From assembly GCF_001907695.1 (NCBI RefSeq), contig NZ_KV880644.1:1-58448 (forward strand): 58,448 nt of DNA, written 5' to 3'. Shown here one piece after another: positions 17,560 to 25,212 of this stretch; the stretch's first letter is position 1, and every line of letters starts with the position of its first letter. The position numbers were made by a program, and so were the translations under genes. The DNA comes from Thalassospira sp. TSL5-1. Lineage in GTDB: Bacteria > Pseudomonadota > Alphaproteobacteria > Rhodospirillales > Thalassospiraceae. Under the pieces are notes generated by a model that saw nothing but the letters and a program-made list of their open reading frames with translations, was not told where the DNA came from and searched no databases.

Positions 17560-18174
17560 ATGAAACTCTACTTCGCCCCCAATACCTGTTCGCTATCGCC
17601 CCATATCGTGCTGCAGGAAACCGAATTGCCCCACGAACTTGTGCGCGTGGATATGCAAAGCAAAATGATGTCTGACGGTGGAGATTATCGAAAGATCAAT
17701 CCCAAGGGATATGTCGCAGCCCTGATGCTTGATGATGGCAACATCCTGACCGAAGGGGCGGCAATTGTGCAATATCTGGCGGATCAGGCACCGGAATCCG
17801 GATTAGCCCCAAAACCGGGCACATTTGAACGGGTTCGTTTGCAGGAATGGCTGAACTTCATTACCGGTGAAATTCACACCGGTTCCGCCCCGCTATTTAA
17901 CAAAGCCCTGCCCGAGGACGTAAAATCCCATTTCAAAACGCGGCTGTTCGCCCGGTTTGACTTCGTTGAAAATCATCTTGCCGATAACGCCTGCCTGATG
18001 GGCGCAAATTTCACAGTCGCGGATGCCTATTTGTTTACCGTGCTGGACTGGATGCGTTTTTTTGAAATCGACCTTAAAACGTGGCCCCATATCAGGGCTT
18101 ATATGGACCAAATCGCATTGCGGCCCTCTGTTGTGACCGCGCGCAAATGCGAGGCACAGTTCCCTGGCATTTAG
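17560..18174 (+). CDS. gstA: Beta-class glutathione S-transferase
   Basis: A 204-residue cytosolic glutathione transferase that conjugates or transfers glutathione. It has the bacterial beta-class catalytic residues Cys10 (NTCSLSPH) and His106 (GEIHTG), the cis-proline region VAALMLDDG, and the LTEGAAIVQYLADQ stretch that binds glutathione. The helical C-terminal domain includes FTVADAYLFTVLDW. Length equals E. coli GstA. The neighbouring divergent LysR gene suggests inducible expression, perhaps for aldehyde or electrophile stress; the substrate cannot be read from sequence. Confidence 0.92.
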   Translation: MKLYFAPNTCSLSPHIVLQETELPHELVRVDMQSKMMSDGGDYRKINPKGYVAALMLDDGNILTEGAAIVQYLADQAPESGLAPKPGTFERVRLQEWLNFITGEIHTGSAPLFNKALPEDVKSHFKTRLFARFDFVENHLADNACLMGANFTVADAYLFTVLDWMRFFEIDLKTWPHIRAYMDQIALRPSVVTARKCEAQFPGI

Positions 18175-18206
18175 GGAACAAAATCACCTTTAAGGGCATG
18201 AAAAAC

Positions 18207-18238
18207 CGGCGTCATACACCCAAAGATGTATGATGCCG
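18207..18238 (-). terminator. Stem-loop between the glutathione transferase and fdsG
   Basis: CGGCGTCATACA (18207-18218) pairs with TGTATGATGCCG (18227-18238), with one G-U wobble and an eight-base loop. A-tract 18201-18205 makes a T-run after the hairpin only on the minus strand, although the nearby genes are on the plus strand. It may still cap the gst transcript. Confidence 0.45.
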
Positions 18239-18392
18239 ACATGCTTTCACCTGCTCACAGATAATAACATTAGTCTCTGTAGGGTTATGATAGGATTTTG
18301 CTATCGCGTAACGGGAACGCCCTATTGAACCCGGGGGCGGTTTTGCCGAAACTGGAAAAAATAAACAAAGACTGCTTTGTGAGAGAGGCTGC

Positions 18393-18872
18393 ATGTCTTT
18401 ATCTGTGACGTCCGAGGAAGTAACCACCCGGGTCGGTGCCATTTGTGATGGTCTGGCCGGGCTTGAAGGCCCGCTTTTGCCGATCCTGCATGAAGTGCAG
18501 GAAGAATTCGGCTTTATTCCCGAAGGGGCCCTGCAAACCATTGCCAAAAAACTCAATCTCAGCCGGGCGGAAGTCCATGGGGTTGCCAGTTTTTATCATG
18601 ATTTCCGCGATAAAAAGCCCGGCAAGCATGTGATCAAAATCTGCCGGGCGGAGGCCTGCCAGGCAATGGGGGCCGATGCGCTGGCAAATCATGCCAAGCA
18701 TAAGCTGAAAGTGGACTGGTCGGAAACCACCGCCAACCACAATGTGACGCTGGAGCCTGTATTTTGCCTGGGCTTGTGTGCCTGTGCGCCTGCCGCGATG
18801 GTGGATGGCAAAGTTGTGGGCCGGGTCAGCAAGGACCGCCTTGATCGCATTTTGAACGAGGTGGAATCATGA
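18393..18872 (+). CDS. fdsG: NAD-dependent formate dehydrogenase gamma subunit
   Basis: A 159-residue NuoE-like subunit carrying a thioredoxin-fold [2Fe-2S] cluster. The cluster cysteines are in KICRAEACQAMG and, further on, VFCLGLCACAPAAM. An N-terminal three-helix region (LLPILHEVQEEFGFIPEGA) is typical of NuoE. In the soluble formate dehydrogenase it joins FdsB to form the diaphorase part that reduces NAD+. It starts the fds operon and overlaps fdsB by four bases. Confidence 0.95.
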   Translation: MSLSVTSEEVTTRVGAICDGLAGLEGPLLPILHEVQEEFGFIPEGALQTIAKKLNLSRAEVHGVASFYHDFRDKKPGKHVIKICRAEACQAMGADALANHAKHKLKVDWSETTANHNVTLEPVFCLGLCACAPAAMVDGKVVGRVSKDRLDRILNEVES

Positions 18873-20425
18873 CCATCAAAATTTATGTCCCGCTGGATTC
18901 CGGCTCGGTCGCCCTCGGGGCGGATGATGTGGCAAAAGCCATTGCTGCCGAAGCCATCAAACGCGACGAGGATGTCAAAATCATCCGTAACGGGTCGTTT
19001 GGCATGTATTGGCTGGAACCGATGATCGAGGTTGAAACCCCGCGCGGACGCCTTGCCTATGGCCCGGTCGCCCCGGAGGATGTGGATAGCCTGTTTGATG
19101 CCGGTTTCCTGACAGGGGGCGCGCATAAACGCTATCTTGGGCACACCCAGGATATTCCGTTCCTGAAAGGGCAAACCCGCCTGACCTTCCAACGCTGCGG
19201 CATTATTGACCCGATATCGCTGGAGGATTACCGCGCCAATGACGGATTAAAGGGGCTGGAAAATGCCCTGAACATGACCGACGAAGAAATTGTCAAGGCC
19301 GTTACCGATTCCGGCCTGCGCGGGCGTGGGGGTGCTGGTTTCCCGACCGGCATTAAATGGAACACGGTCCGCGAAGCCAAGGGTGAGCAGAAATATATCG
19401 TCTGTAATGCCGACGAGGGCGACAGCGGAACCTTCGCCGATCGCATGATCATGGAAGGCGAGCCGTTTGTTTTGATCGAAGGCATGATCATTGCCGGTTT
19501 GGCGACCGGGGCAACCAAGGGATATGTTTATACTCGTTCGGAATATCCCACCGCCATTGACGTAATGAACGAGGCGATTGAGGTCGCCCGTGCTGCCGGT
19601 GTACTGGGCGATAATATTCTTGGATCGGGCAAAACGTTCGATATGGAAGTCCGTATGGGTGCGGGGGCCTATGTGTGCGGCGAGGAAACATCGCTGCTTA
19701 ACAGCATAGAAGGCAAACGCGGCGTGGTTCGTGCCAAGCCACCGCTTCCCGCGCTTGAAGGTTTCATGGCCCGGCCCACGGTCGTCAATAACGTGATTTC
19801 GTTATGTTCGGTGCCGGTGATCCTGGAAAAAGGGGCGGAATATTACCGTGATTTTGGCATGGGGCGGTCGCGCGGCACCATTCCCATCCAGATTGCAGGC
19901 AATATCAAACATGGCGGACTTTATGAAACCGCCTTTGGCCTGACCCTGGGCGAAATCGTCGATCAAATCGGCGGAGGTACCGCCAGTGGCCGCCCGGTCA
20001 AGGCGGTGCAGGTTGGCGGGCCATTAGGCGCCTATTTTCCCCGTGCCCTGTTTGATACGCCGTTTGATTACGAAGAATTTGCCAAGCGTGATGGCCTGAT
20101 TGGCCATGCTGGTATCGTTGTGTTTGACGATAGCGTGGATTTGATGAAACAGGCCCGCTTTGCGATGGAATTTTGCGCCATCGAAAGCTGCGGCAAATGT
20201 ACGCCGTGCCGTATTGGTGCCGTTCGTGGCGTTGAAACCGTTGATAAAATTGCCAAAGGCGAAGAACCCGAAGCCCAGATCGAGCTGTTGCACGATTTGT
20301 GCGACACGATGAAATTTGGCTCCCTTTGCGCCTTGGGCGGGTTCACCCCCTATCCGGTTTTAAGCGCACTGACCCACTTCCCCGAAGATTTCAAGCCCCA
20401 CGGGCTTGATATTGCAGCGGAGTAA
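18869..20425 (+). CDS. fdsB: NAD-dependent formate dehydrogenase beta subunit
   Basis: A 518-residue NuoF-like subunit fused to an N-terminal thioredoxin-like segment (about residues 1-110), as in other FdsB proteins. The FMN/NADH site includes GRGGAGFPTGIKW and the stretch IVCNADEGDSGTFADR; AYVCGEETSLLNSIEG follows. The C-terminal [4Fe-4S] ligands are in ESCGKCTPCRIG with a later Cys in FGSLCALGG. It transfers electrons from the iron-sulfur chain to NAD+. It is coupled to fdsG by ATGA and followed by fdsA after four bases. Confidence 0.95.
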   Translation: MTIKIYVPLDSGSVALGADDVAKAIAAEAIKRDEDVKIIRNGSFGMYWLEPMIEVETPRGRLAYGPVAPEDVDSLFDAGFLTGGAHKRYLGHTQDIPFLKGQTRLTFQRCGIIDPISLEDYRANDGLKGLENALNMTDEEIVKAVTDSGLRGRGGAGFPTGIKWNTVREAKGEQKYIVCNADEGDSGTFADRMIMEGEPFVLIEGMIIAGLATGATKGYVYTRSEYPTAIDVMNEAIEVARAAGVLGDNILGSGKTFDMEVRMGAGAYVCGEETSLLNSIEGKRGVVRAKPPLPALEGFMARPTVVNNVISLCSVPVILEKGAEYYRDFGMGRSRGTIPIQIAGNIKHGGLYETAFGLTLGEIVDQIGGGTASGRPVKAVQVGGPLGAYFPRALFDTPFDYEEFAKRDGLIGHAGIVVFDDSVDLMKQARFAMEFCAIESCGKCTPCRIGAVRGVETVDKIAKGEEPEAQIELLHDLCDTMKFGSLCALGGFTPYPVLSALTHFPEDFKPHGLDIAAE

Positions 20426-20429
20426 GAAA

Positions 20430-23309
20430 ATGTCCCTGGTTACAGAGATTGATTACGGAACGCCTGCCGTTAAATCCGACAAAACCGTTACCCTGAATAT
20501 TGACGGTTTTGACGTGACCGTGCCCGAAGGCACGTCTGTCATGCGCGCCTCAATGGAGGCTGGCATTCAAATCCCCAAATTGTGCGCAACCGATATGGTG
20601 GATGCCTTTGGGTCGTGCCGCCTGTGCCTGGTTGAAATTGAAGGCCGCCGTGGCACACCATCCTCCTGCACCACCCCCGCAACAGACGGCATGGTCGTGC
20701 ATACCCAGAATGACCGGCTTAAAAAGCTGCGTCGCGGTGTGATGGAACTTTATATTTCCGACCACCCGCTGGACTGCCTGACCTGTGCGGCCAATGGCGA
20801 TTGCGAATTGCAGGATATGGCCGGGGCCGTTGGCCTGCGCGACGTGCGCTATGGGTATGAGGGTGAAAACCACGTCAAAACCCGCCAGAATGGCGAAGAA
20901 AACCCGCGCTATATGGCGAAGGATGAAAGCAACCCGTATTTCACCTATGACCCCAGCAAATGTATTGTCTGTTCGCGCTGCGTGCGGGCGTGCGAGGAAG
21001 TCCAGGGCACCTTTGCCTTAACGATTGAAGGTCGTGGTTTTGAATCGCGTGTATCGCCCGGCATGCACGAAGATTTCCTGTCATCCGAATGCGTGTCCTG
21101 CGGGGCCTGTGTGCAGGCCTGCCCGACGGCCACCTTGCAGGAAAAATCGATCATCGACATCGGCCAGCCGGAACATTCGGTTGTCACCACCTGCGCCTAT
21201 TGCGGGGTGGGCTGTTCGTTCAAGGCGGAAATGCGTGGCGATGAACTGGTGCGCATGGTGCCCTACAAGGATGGCAAGGCCAACCGGGGCCATAGCTGCG
21301 TTAAGGGCCGGTTTGCCTATGGCTATGCCAGCCACCAGGACCGCATCCTTAACCCGATGATCCGTGAAAATGTAAACGACCCGTGGCGCGAAGTGTCGTG
21401 GGAAGAGGCCCTGACCTATACGGCCAACAAGTTCCGCAGCCTGCAGGAAAAATATGGCAAGGAATCGATTGGCGGCATCACGTCATCACGTTGCACCAAC
21501 GAAGAAACCTTTTTGGTGCAAAAGCTGATCCGTGCCGGTTTTGGCAATAACAATGTCGATACCTGTGCCCGTGTTTGCCATTCGCCCACCGGCTATGGCC
21601 TGAAAACCACCTTTGGCACATCGGCCGGTACCCAGGATTTTGACAGTGTCGAACATACCGATGTTGTTATCGTCATTGGGGCCAACCCGACAGACGGCCA
21701 CCCGGTTTTTGCATCGCGGCTGAAAAAACGCCTGCGTGCCGGGGCCAAGCTGATCGTGATTGACCCGCGCCGGATTGACCTTGTGCGCTCTCCGCATATC
21801 GAGGCGGCCGCGCACCTGCCGCTGCGCCCCGGTAGCAACGTTGCGGTGCTGACCGCCCTAGCCCACGTCATTGTTACCGAAGACTTGTATGACGAGGCCT
21901 TCATTCGCGAAAAATGCGACTGGTCCGAATTTGAGGACTGGGCGGCCTTTGTCGCCGATGCAAAAAACAGCCCGGAGGAAGTTGAAAAAATTTCCGGTGT
22001 TCCGGCCGATGAAATGCGCAAGGCCGCCCGCATTTTTGCCACCGGCGGCAATGGCGCGATTTATTATGGCCTTGGTGTTACCGAACACAGCCAGGGTTCC
22101 ACCACCGTTATGGCGATTGCCAACCTGGCCATGGCAACCGGCAATATTGGCCGCCCCGGTGTGGGGGTAAACCCGCTGCGCGGGCAAAACAATGTGCAGG
22201 GGTCGTGCGATATGGGGTCTTTCCCGCACGAACTGCCGGGCTATCGCCATATCAGCGACGATGGTGCGCGCGATATTTTTGAAAAACTGTGGTCGGTTAA
22301 ACTGAACGACGAGCCGGGTTTGCGCATTCCCAACATGCTTGATGCCGCTGTTGAGGGCACATTCCGTGGTATTTACATTCAGGGCGAAGACATTTTGCAG
22401 TCCGACCCGGACACCAAACATGTCGCAGCCGGCCTTGCCGCAATGGAATGTGTTGTCGTTCATGACCTGTTTTTGAACGAAACGGCCAACTACGCCCATG
22501 TGTTTTTGCCCGGTTCGACATTTTTGGAAAAAGACGGCACCTTTACCAATGCCGAACGCCGCATTAACCGCGTTCGCCGGGTGATGAAGCCAAAAAACGG
22601 TTATGCCGACTGGGAAGTGACGCAAAACCTTGCCAAGGCAATGGGGCTTGACTGGAATTATACCCATCCATCCCAGATCATGGATGAAATTGCCGCCACA
22701 ACGCCCAGCTTTGCAGGGGTTAATTATGACCTGCTGGAACGCGAAGGCTCGGTTCAGTGGCCGTGCAATGAAAAGGCCCCGCTGGGCACACCCGTTATGC
22801 ACATCGGTGGCTTTGTTCGTGGTAAAGGGAAATTCGTGGTCACGGAATATGTCGCGACCGATGAAAAAACCGGGCCGCGTTTCCCGTTGCTGCTGACCAC
22901 CGGGCGTATCCTGAGCCAGTATAATGTTGGCGCACAAACACGCCGCACCCAAAACAGTGTCTGGCACGAGGAAGACCTTTTGGAAATCCATCCGCATGAC
23001 GCCGAACAGCGCGGCATTCGCGATGGGGACTGGATCCGCCTTGCCTCCCGCTCCGGTGAAACCACATTGCGCACCAAAATCACCGATCGCGTGGCCCCCG
23101 GGGTGGTTTACACAACCTTCCACCATCCCGGCACGCAGGCGAATGTGATCACCACCGACTTTACCGACTGGGCCACCAACTGCCCGGAATACAAGGTCAC
23201 GGCGGTGCAGGTTTCTGCCTCCAACGGGCCGACGGAATGGCAGATAGAATATGATGAACAGGCCAAGCAGGCCCGGCGCATCCTGCCTGCCCCGGATGCC
23301 GCCGAATAA
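20430..23309 (+). CDS. fdsA: NAD-dependent formate dehydrogenase alpha (catalytic molybdenum) subunit
   Basis: A 959-residue bis-MGD enzyme that oxidises formate to CO2; the length matches Rhodobacter-type FdsA. In order: an N-terminal [2Fe-2S] domain (Cys in LCATDM, SCRLCLVEIEG), the His-Cys3 site HPLDCLTCAANGDC, two [4Fe-4S] ferredoxin motifs (CIVCSRCVRACEE and CVSCGACVQACP), the cofactor-proximal cluster CAYCGVGC, then the molybdopterin domains. The Mo ligand is Cys383 followed by His384 in CARVCHSP, so this is a cysteine, not selenocysteine, enzyme. GGAG precedes the ATG at 20430. MobA, needed for the cofactor, is encoded at 46397. Confidence 0.96.
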   Translation: MSLVTEIDYGTPAVKSDKTVTLNIDGFDVTVPEGTSVMRASMEAGIQIPKLCATDMVDAFGSCRLCLVEIEGRRGTPSSCTTPATDGMVVHTQNDRLKKLRRGVMELYISDHPLDCLTCAANGDCELQDMAGAVGLRDVRYGYEGENHVKTRQNGEENPRYMAKDESNPYFTYDPSKCIVCSRCVRACEEVQGTFALTIEGRGFESRVSPGMHEDFLSSECVSCGACVQACPTATLQEKSIIDIGQPEHSVVTTCAYCGVGCSFKAEMRGDELVRMVPYKDGKANRGHSCVKGRFAYGYASHQDRILNPMIRENVNDPWREVSWEEALTYTANKFRSLQEKYGKESIGGITSSRCTNEETFLVQKLIRAGFGNNNVDTCARVCHSPTGYGLKTTFGTSAGTQDFDSVEHTDVVIVIGANPTDGHPVFASRLKKRLRAGAKLIVIDPRRIDLVRSPHIEAAAHLPLRPGSNVAVLTALAHVIVTEDLYDEAFIREKCDWSEFEDWAAFVADAKNSPEEVEKISGVPADEMRKAARIFATGGNGAIYYGLGVTEHSQGSTTVMAIANLAMATGNIGRPGVGVNPLRGQNNVQGSCDMGSFPHELPGYRHISDDGARDIFEKLWSVKLNDEPGLRIPNMLDAAVEGTFRGIYIQGEDILQSDPDTKHVAAGLAAMECVVVHDLFLNETANYAHVFLPGSTFLEKDGTFTNAERRINRVRRVMKPKNGYADWEVTQNLAKAMGLDWNYTHPSQIMDEIAATTPSFAGVNYDLLEREGSVQWPCNEKAPLGTPVMHIGGFVRGKGKFVVTEYVATDEKTGPRFPLLLTTGRILSQYNVGAQTRRTQNSVWHEEDLLEIHPHDAEQRGIRDGDWIRLASRSGETTLRTKITDRVAPGVVYTTFHHPGTQANVITTDFTDWATNCPEYKVTAVQVSASNGPTEWQIEYDEQAKQARRILPAPDAAE

Positions 23310-23320
23310 GATATGATCGT

Positions 23321-23358
23321 CGGTTTGGCGGGCATCACCGCGATGCCCGCCAAAACCG
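23321..23358 (+). terminator. Strong hairpin between fdsA and fdsD
   Basis: CGGTTTGGCGGGCAT (23321-23335) pairs with ATGCCCGCCAAAACCG (23343-23358), a stem of about 15 bp with a single bulge and a seven-base loop, followed by TTTCATT. It lies 11 bases after the fdsA stop, inside the operon, and may reduce fdsD-fdsC expression or protect the fdsGBA message. Confidence 0.65.
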
Positions 23359-23466
23359 TTTCATTGCTGGCATAGCTTGCCATAGCGCAAAATATGCGTA
23401 ATGCCCTTTAAAACACGCTACAGCGTTCTATCTGATGAACCTGCTTTCTGGCCGGAGAAACCACCC

Positions 23467-23691
23467 ATGAAGCCCGAAAAACTCGTTTATATGGCCAACC
23501 AGATTGCCACCTTTTTCAAATCCCAACCGGCGGAAACCGCAGTGCCCGGCGTTGCAGGACATATCAATGATTTTTGGGAACCGCGTATGCGTAGCGCACT
23601 GTTTGCCCATATCGAAAAAGGCGGCGAGGGACTTGACCAACTTGTTCTGGATGCGGCCCCGCATATCCGCAAGGTCAAGGAACCCGCCTGA
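23467..23691 (+). CDS. fdsD: Formate dehydrogenase delta subunit
   Basis: A 74-residue soluble protein matching the small FdsD subunit found in fds operons: KLVYMANQIATFFKSQP at the N terminus and HINDFWEPRMRSALFAHI in the middle are the family hallmarks. Its job is thought to be in assembly or stability of the FdsABG complex. The ATG at 23467 is chosen over further upstream codons because conserved sequence begins there. It is separated from fdsA by 157 bp that contain a strong hairpin. Confidence 0.88.
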   Translation: MKPEKLVYMANQIATFFKSQPAETAVPGVAGHINDFWEPRMRSALFAHIEKGGEGLDQLVLDAAPHIRKVKEPA

Positions 23692-23717
23692 TCAACCCGA
23701 AACTGGTGCACCCCAAA

Positions 23718-24539
23718 ATGGCATCCATCCCGGCCCCAAAACCCACCGGCAGCAATGACATGATTGACAATCGCAGCGCTGATCCTGCGGTTGCCATCAC
23801 CGATCAGGATGCCAGCGAGGATGCCCTTTTTCTCCAACCCGAAGTCCCCGCAGCACTGGTATTTAACGGCAAATCCCATGCTGTGATGATGACATCCCCC
23901 TATGACCTTGAGGATTTTGTTACCGGCTTTTGCCTAAGCGAAGGCATCATCACCGATATTTCGCAAATCCGAATTCAGGATATACGTGCCACCCTGCGCG
24001 GTTACGTGATCGAGGCGAAACTGGACGAAGATTGCATCGACGCCTTAAGCGAGCGGCAACGCACCCTGGAAGGCCGGTCCGGCTGCGGGTTATGCGGCGT
24101 GCAATCGCTCGAAGCCATCCCGGCGGAGGCCCCGCGCAAGGTTGCACCTGGCAACATGCCACAAAAGGTGGTTCTGTCCGCGATTGATGACCTGCCAAAC
24201 TATCAAAGCCGCAACAAGGCCGGTGGTGGATTACTTCATGCCAGCGCCTTTGCCGATGCCAACGGCAAAATCCTGCTCACCCGCGAAGATATTGGCCGTC
24301 ACAATGCCCTGGATAAGGTTTTGGGGGCCGTTGCCCGCCAGAGCATTGATCCCGCCGGGGGATTTGTCCTGATGACCAGCCGCTGTTCCTATGAAATTGT
24401 GACCAAAACCGTGCAATGCGGTATTGGCGGCCTTGTCACACTTTCCGGACCAACATTAACCGCGGTCAATCTGGCACGGCAGGCGGGATTAACCCTTATT
24501 TGCCGCGAAAGGCGCGGCCTTTTCCGCCGGTTTTCCTAA
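23718..24539 (+). CDS. fdhD: Formate dehydrogenase maturation protein (FdhD/FdsC)
   Basis: A 273-residue FdhD-family protein, called FdsC in fds operons, which binds bis-MGD and delivers a sulfurated cofactor to the formate dehydrogenase alpha subunit. The CxxC pair is in GCGLCGVQS, the GGLLHASAFADANG segment and EDIGRHNALDKVLGA are family hallmarks, and RCSYEIVTKTVQCGIG is near the C terminus. The start is uncertain: ATGs at 23718 and 23760 both lack a clear ribosome site. Gene order here is fdsG-B-A-D-C rather than the usual fdsG-B-A-C-D. Confidence 0.9.
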   Translation: MASIPAPKPTGSNDMIDNRSADPAVAITDQDASEDALFLQPEVPAALVFNGKSHAVMMTSPYDLEDFVTGFCLSEGIITDISQIRIQDIRATLRGYVIEAKLDEDCIDALSERQRTLEGRSGCGLCGVQSLEAIPAEAPRKVAPGNMPQKVVLSAIDDLPNYQSRNKAGGGLLHASAFADANGKILLTREDIGRHNALDKVLGAVARQSIDPAGGFVLMTSRCSYEIVTKTVQCGIGGLVTLSGPTLTAVNLARQAGLTLICRERRGLFRRFS

Positions 24540-24622
24540 CCGCGGCTGCATCTTTCCCACGACAATTTTCCATCACGCATAGCAGCAGCATATTTCGTTA
24601 TATGCTTGCTGCACGGGAAATA

Positions 24623-24894
24623 TTAAAGCGATTTGTCTTTAATTTTCACCATTATGTTTGTGTTTGGCGGCGCGTTTGGCAAGGCACAGCGTGCAGAGCA
24701 ATGCGGGCATCGGTCAAACGGTGTAACGCCGCGAAACGTCGCCGAAAACAAACCCTTGGGGCCGGGATAACCTTCCGCCCCGCAGCGTCAAGACCCTCGA
24801 ATATAGCGCCGCTACGTTCTTCGGTCCGTTGTTCCTCGCCGGATAGAAGGTTTTCTCCAGCAGAATGGCGCAAATTAAAGACAAATCGCTTTAA
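24623..24894 (-). repeat. Structured repeat, copy A
   Basis: A 272-bp element bounded by perfect 23-bp inverted repeats (24623-24645 and 24872-24894; the inner part reads GCGATTTGTCTTTAATTT). Oriented on the minus strand, its core matches copy B at 47092-47308: GGCGACGTTTCGCGGCGTTA, ACACCGTTTGACCGATGC and GCTCTGCACGCTGTGCCTTG are shared. An internal stem AACCTTC (24769-24775)/GAAGGTT (24846-24852) corresponds to a different but equally paired stem in copy B. It is about 55 bp longer than copy B in the loop of that internal stem. Confidence 0.85.
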
Positions 24895-25158
24895 AAAACC
24901 AAAATTCCTGAAGCGAGTCCGCTCCAAGGAAAGAAGCCTCACTATTGGTTGCATTTTAGCACCAACAGGGCAACTCAAGGGAAAGGAAAGTGATCCATTT
25001 AAAAAACCGTTTTGGCGAATGTTTCGTAAGAAATTATATCAGACCGAAAACAGTTGGGCATTTACTGCCATTTTCTCAAATACAAGACAAAATCCGACCC
25101 AGATCAAAGCCAAAGCGCCAATTTGCCCTGTAAAAACCTATACAAGAAGCGTAAAAGA

Positions 25159-25187
25159 CTAGACTGAGAGTTTAGTTTATTTTTTTT
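25159..25187 (+). terminator. Terminator-like hairpin in the pel leader
   Basis: CTAGACT (25159-25165) pairs with AGTTTAG (25169-25175; one G-U) over a three-base loop and is followed by TTTATTTTTTTT (25176-25187). The T-run ends 25 bp before the first pel gene, so it would end upstream transcription or act as an attenuator of pel. Confidence 0.55.
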
Positions 25188-25212
25188 GAATGCACGGACA
25201 AAGCTGTAAAAT

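Larger units (their letters stand above)
24540..25212. other. 673-bp intergenic region before the pel operon
   Basis: It holds the structured repeat copy A (24623-24894), then about 260 bp of unusually AT-rich, gene-free DNA (24895-25158), then a terminator-like hairpin immediately before the first pel gene. An open frame spans much of it, but its translation is low-quality and crosses the repeat, so I do not call it a gene. Confidence 0.6.

Noticed and set aside
18201..18238. Terminator for a minus-strand gene before fdsG
   Set aside because: The T-run is on the minus strand, but no minus-strand gene ends there; kept only as a hairpin.
21500..21620. Possible selenocysteine in the formate dehydrogenase alpha subunit
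   Set aside because: The Mo-ligand position is an ordinary cysteine codon (Cys383) and no in-frame TGA is present.
24623..24894. Interpretation of copy A as an ordinary insertion sequence or IS remnant
   Set aside because: No transposase sequence, no clear target-site duplication, and the arms covary with copy B instead of being identical.
24416..25162. A 248-codon open frame from within fdhD across copy A of the repeat
   Set aside because: It starts inside fdhD in another frame, crosses the structured repeat and has no domain-like sequence.
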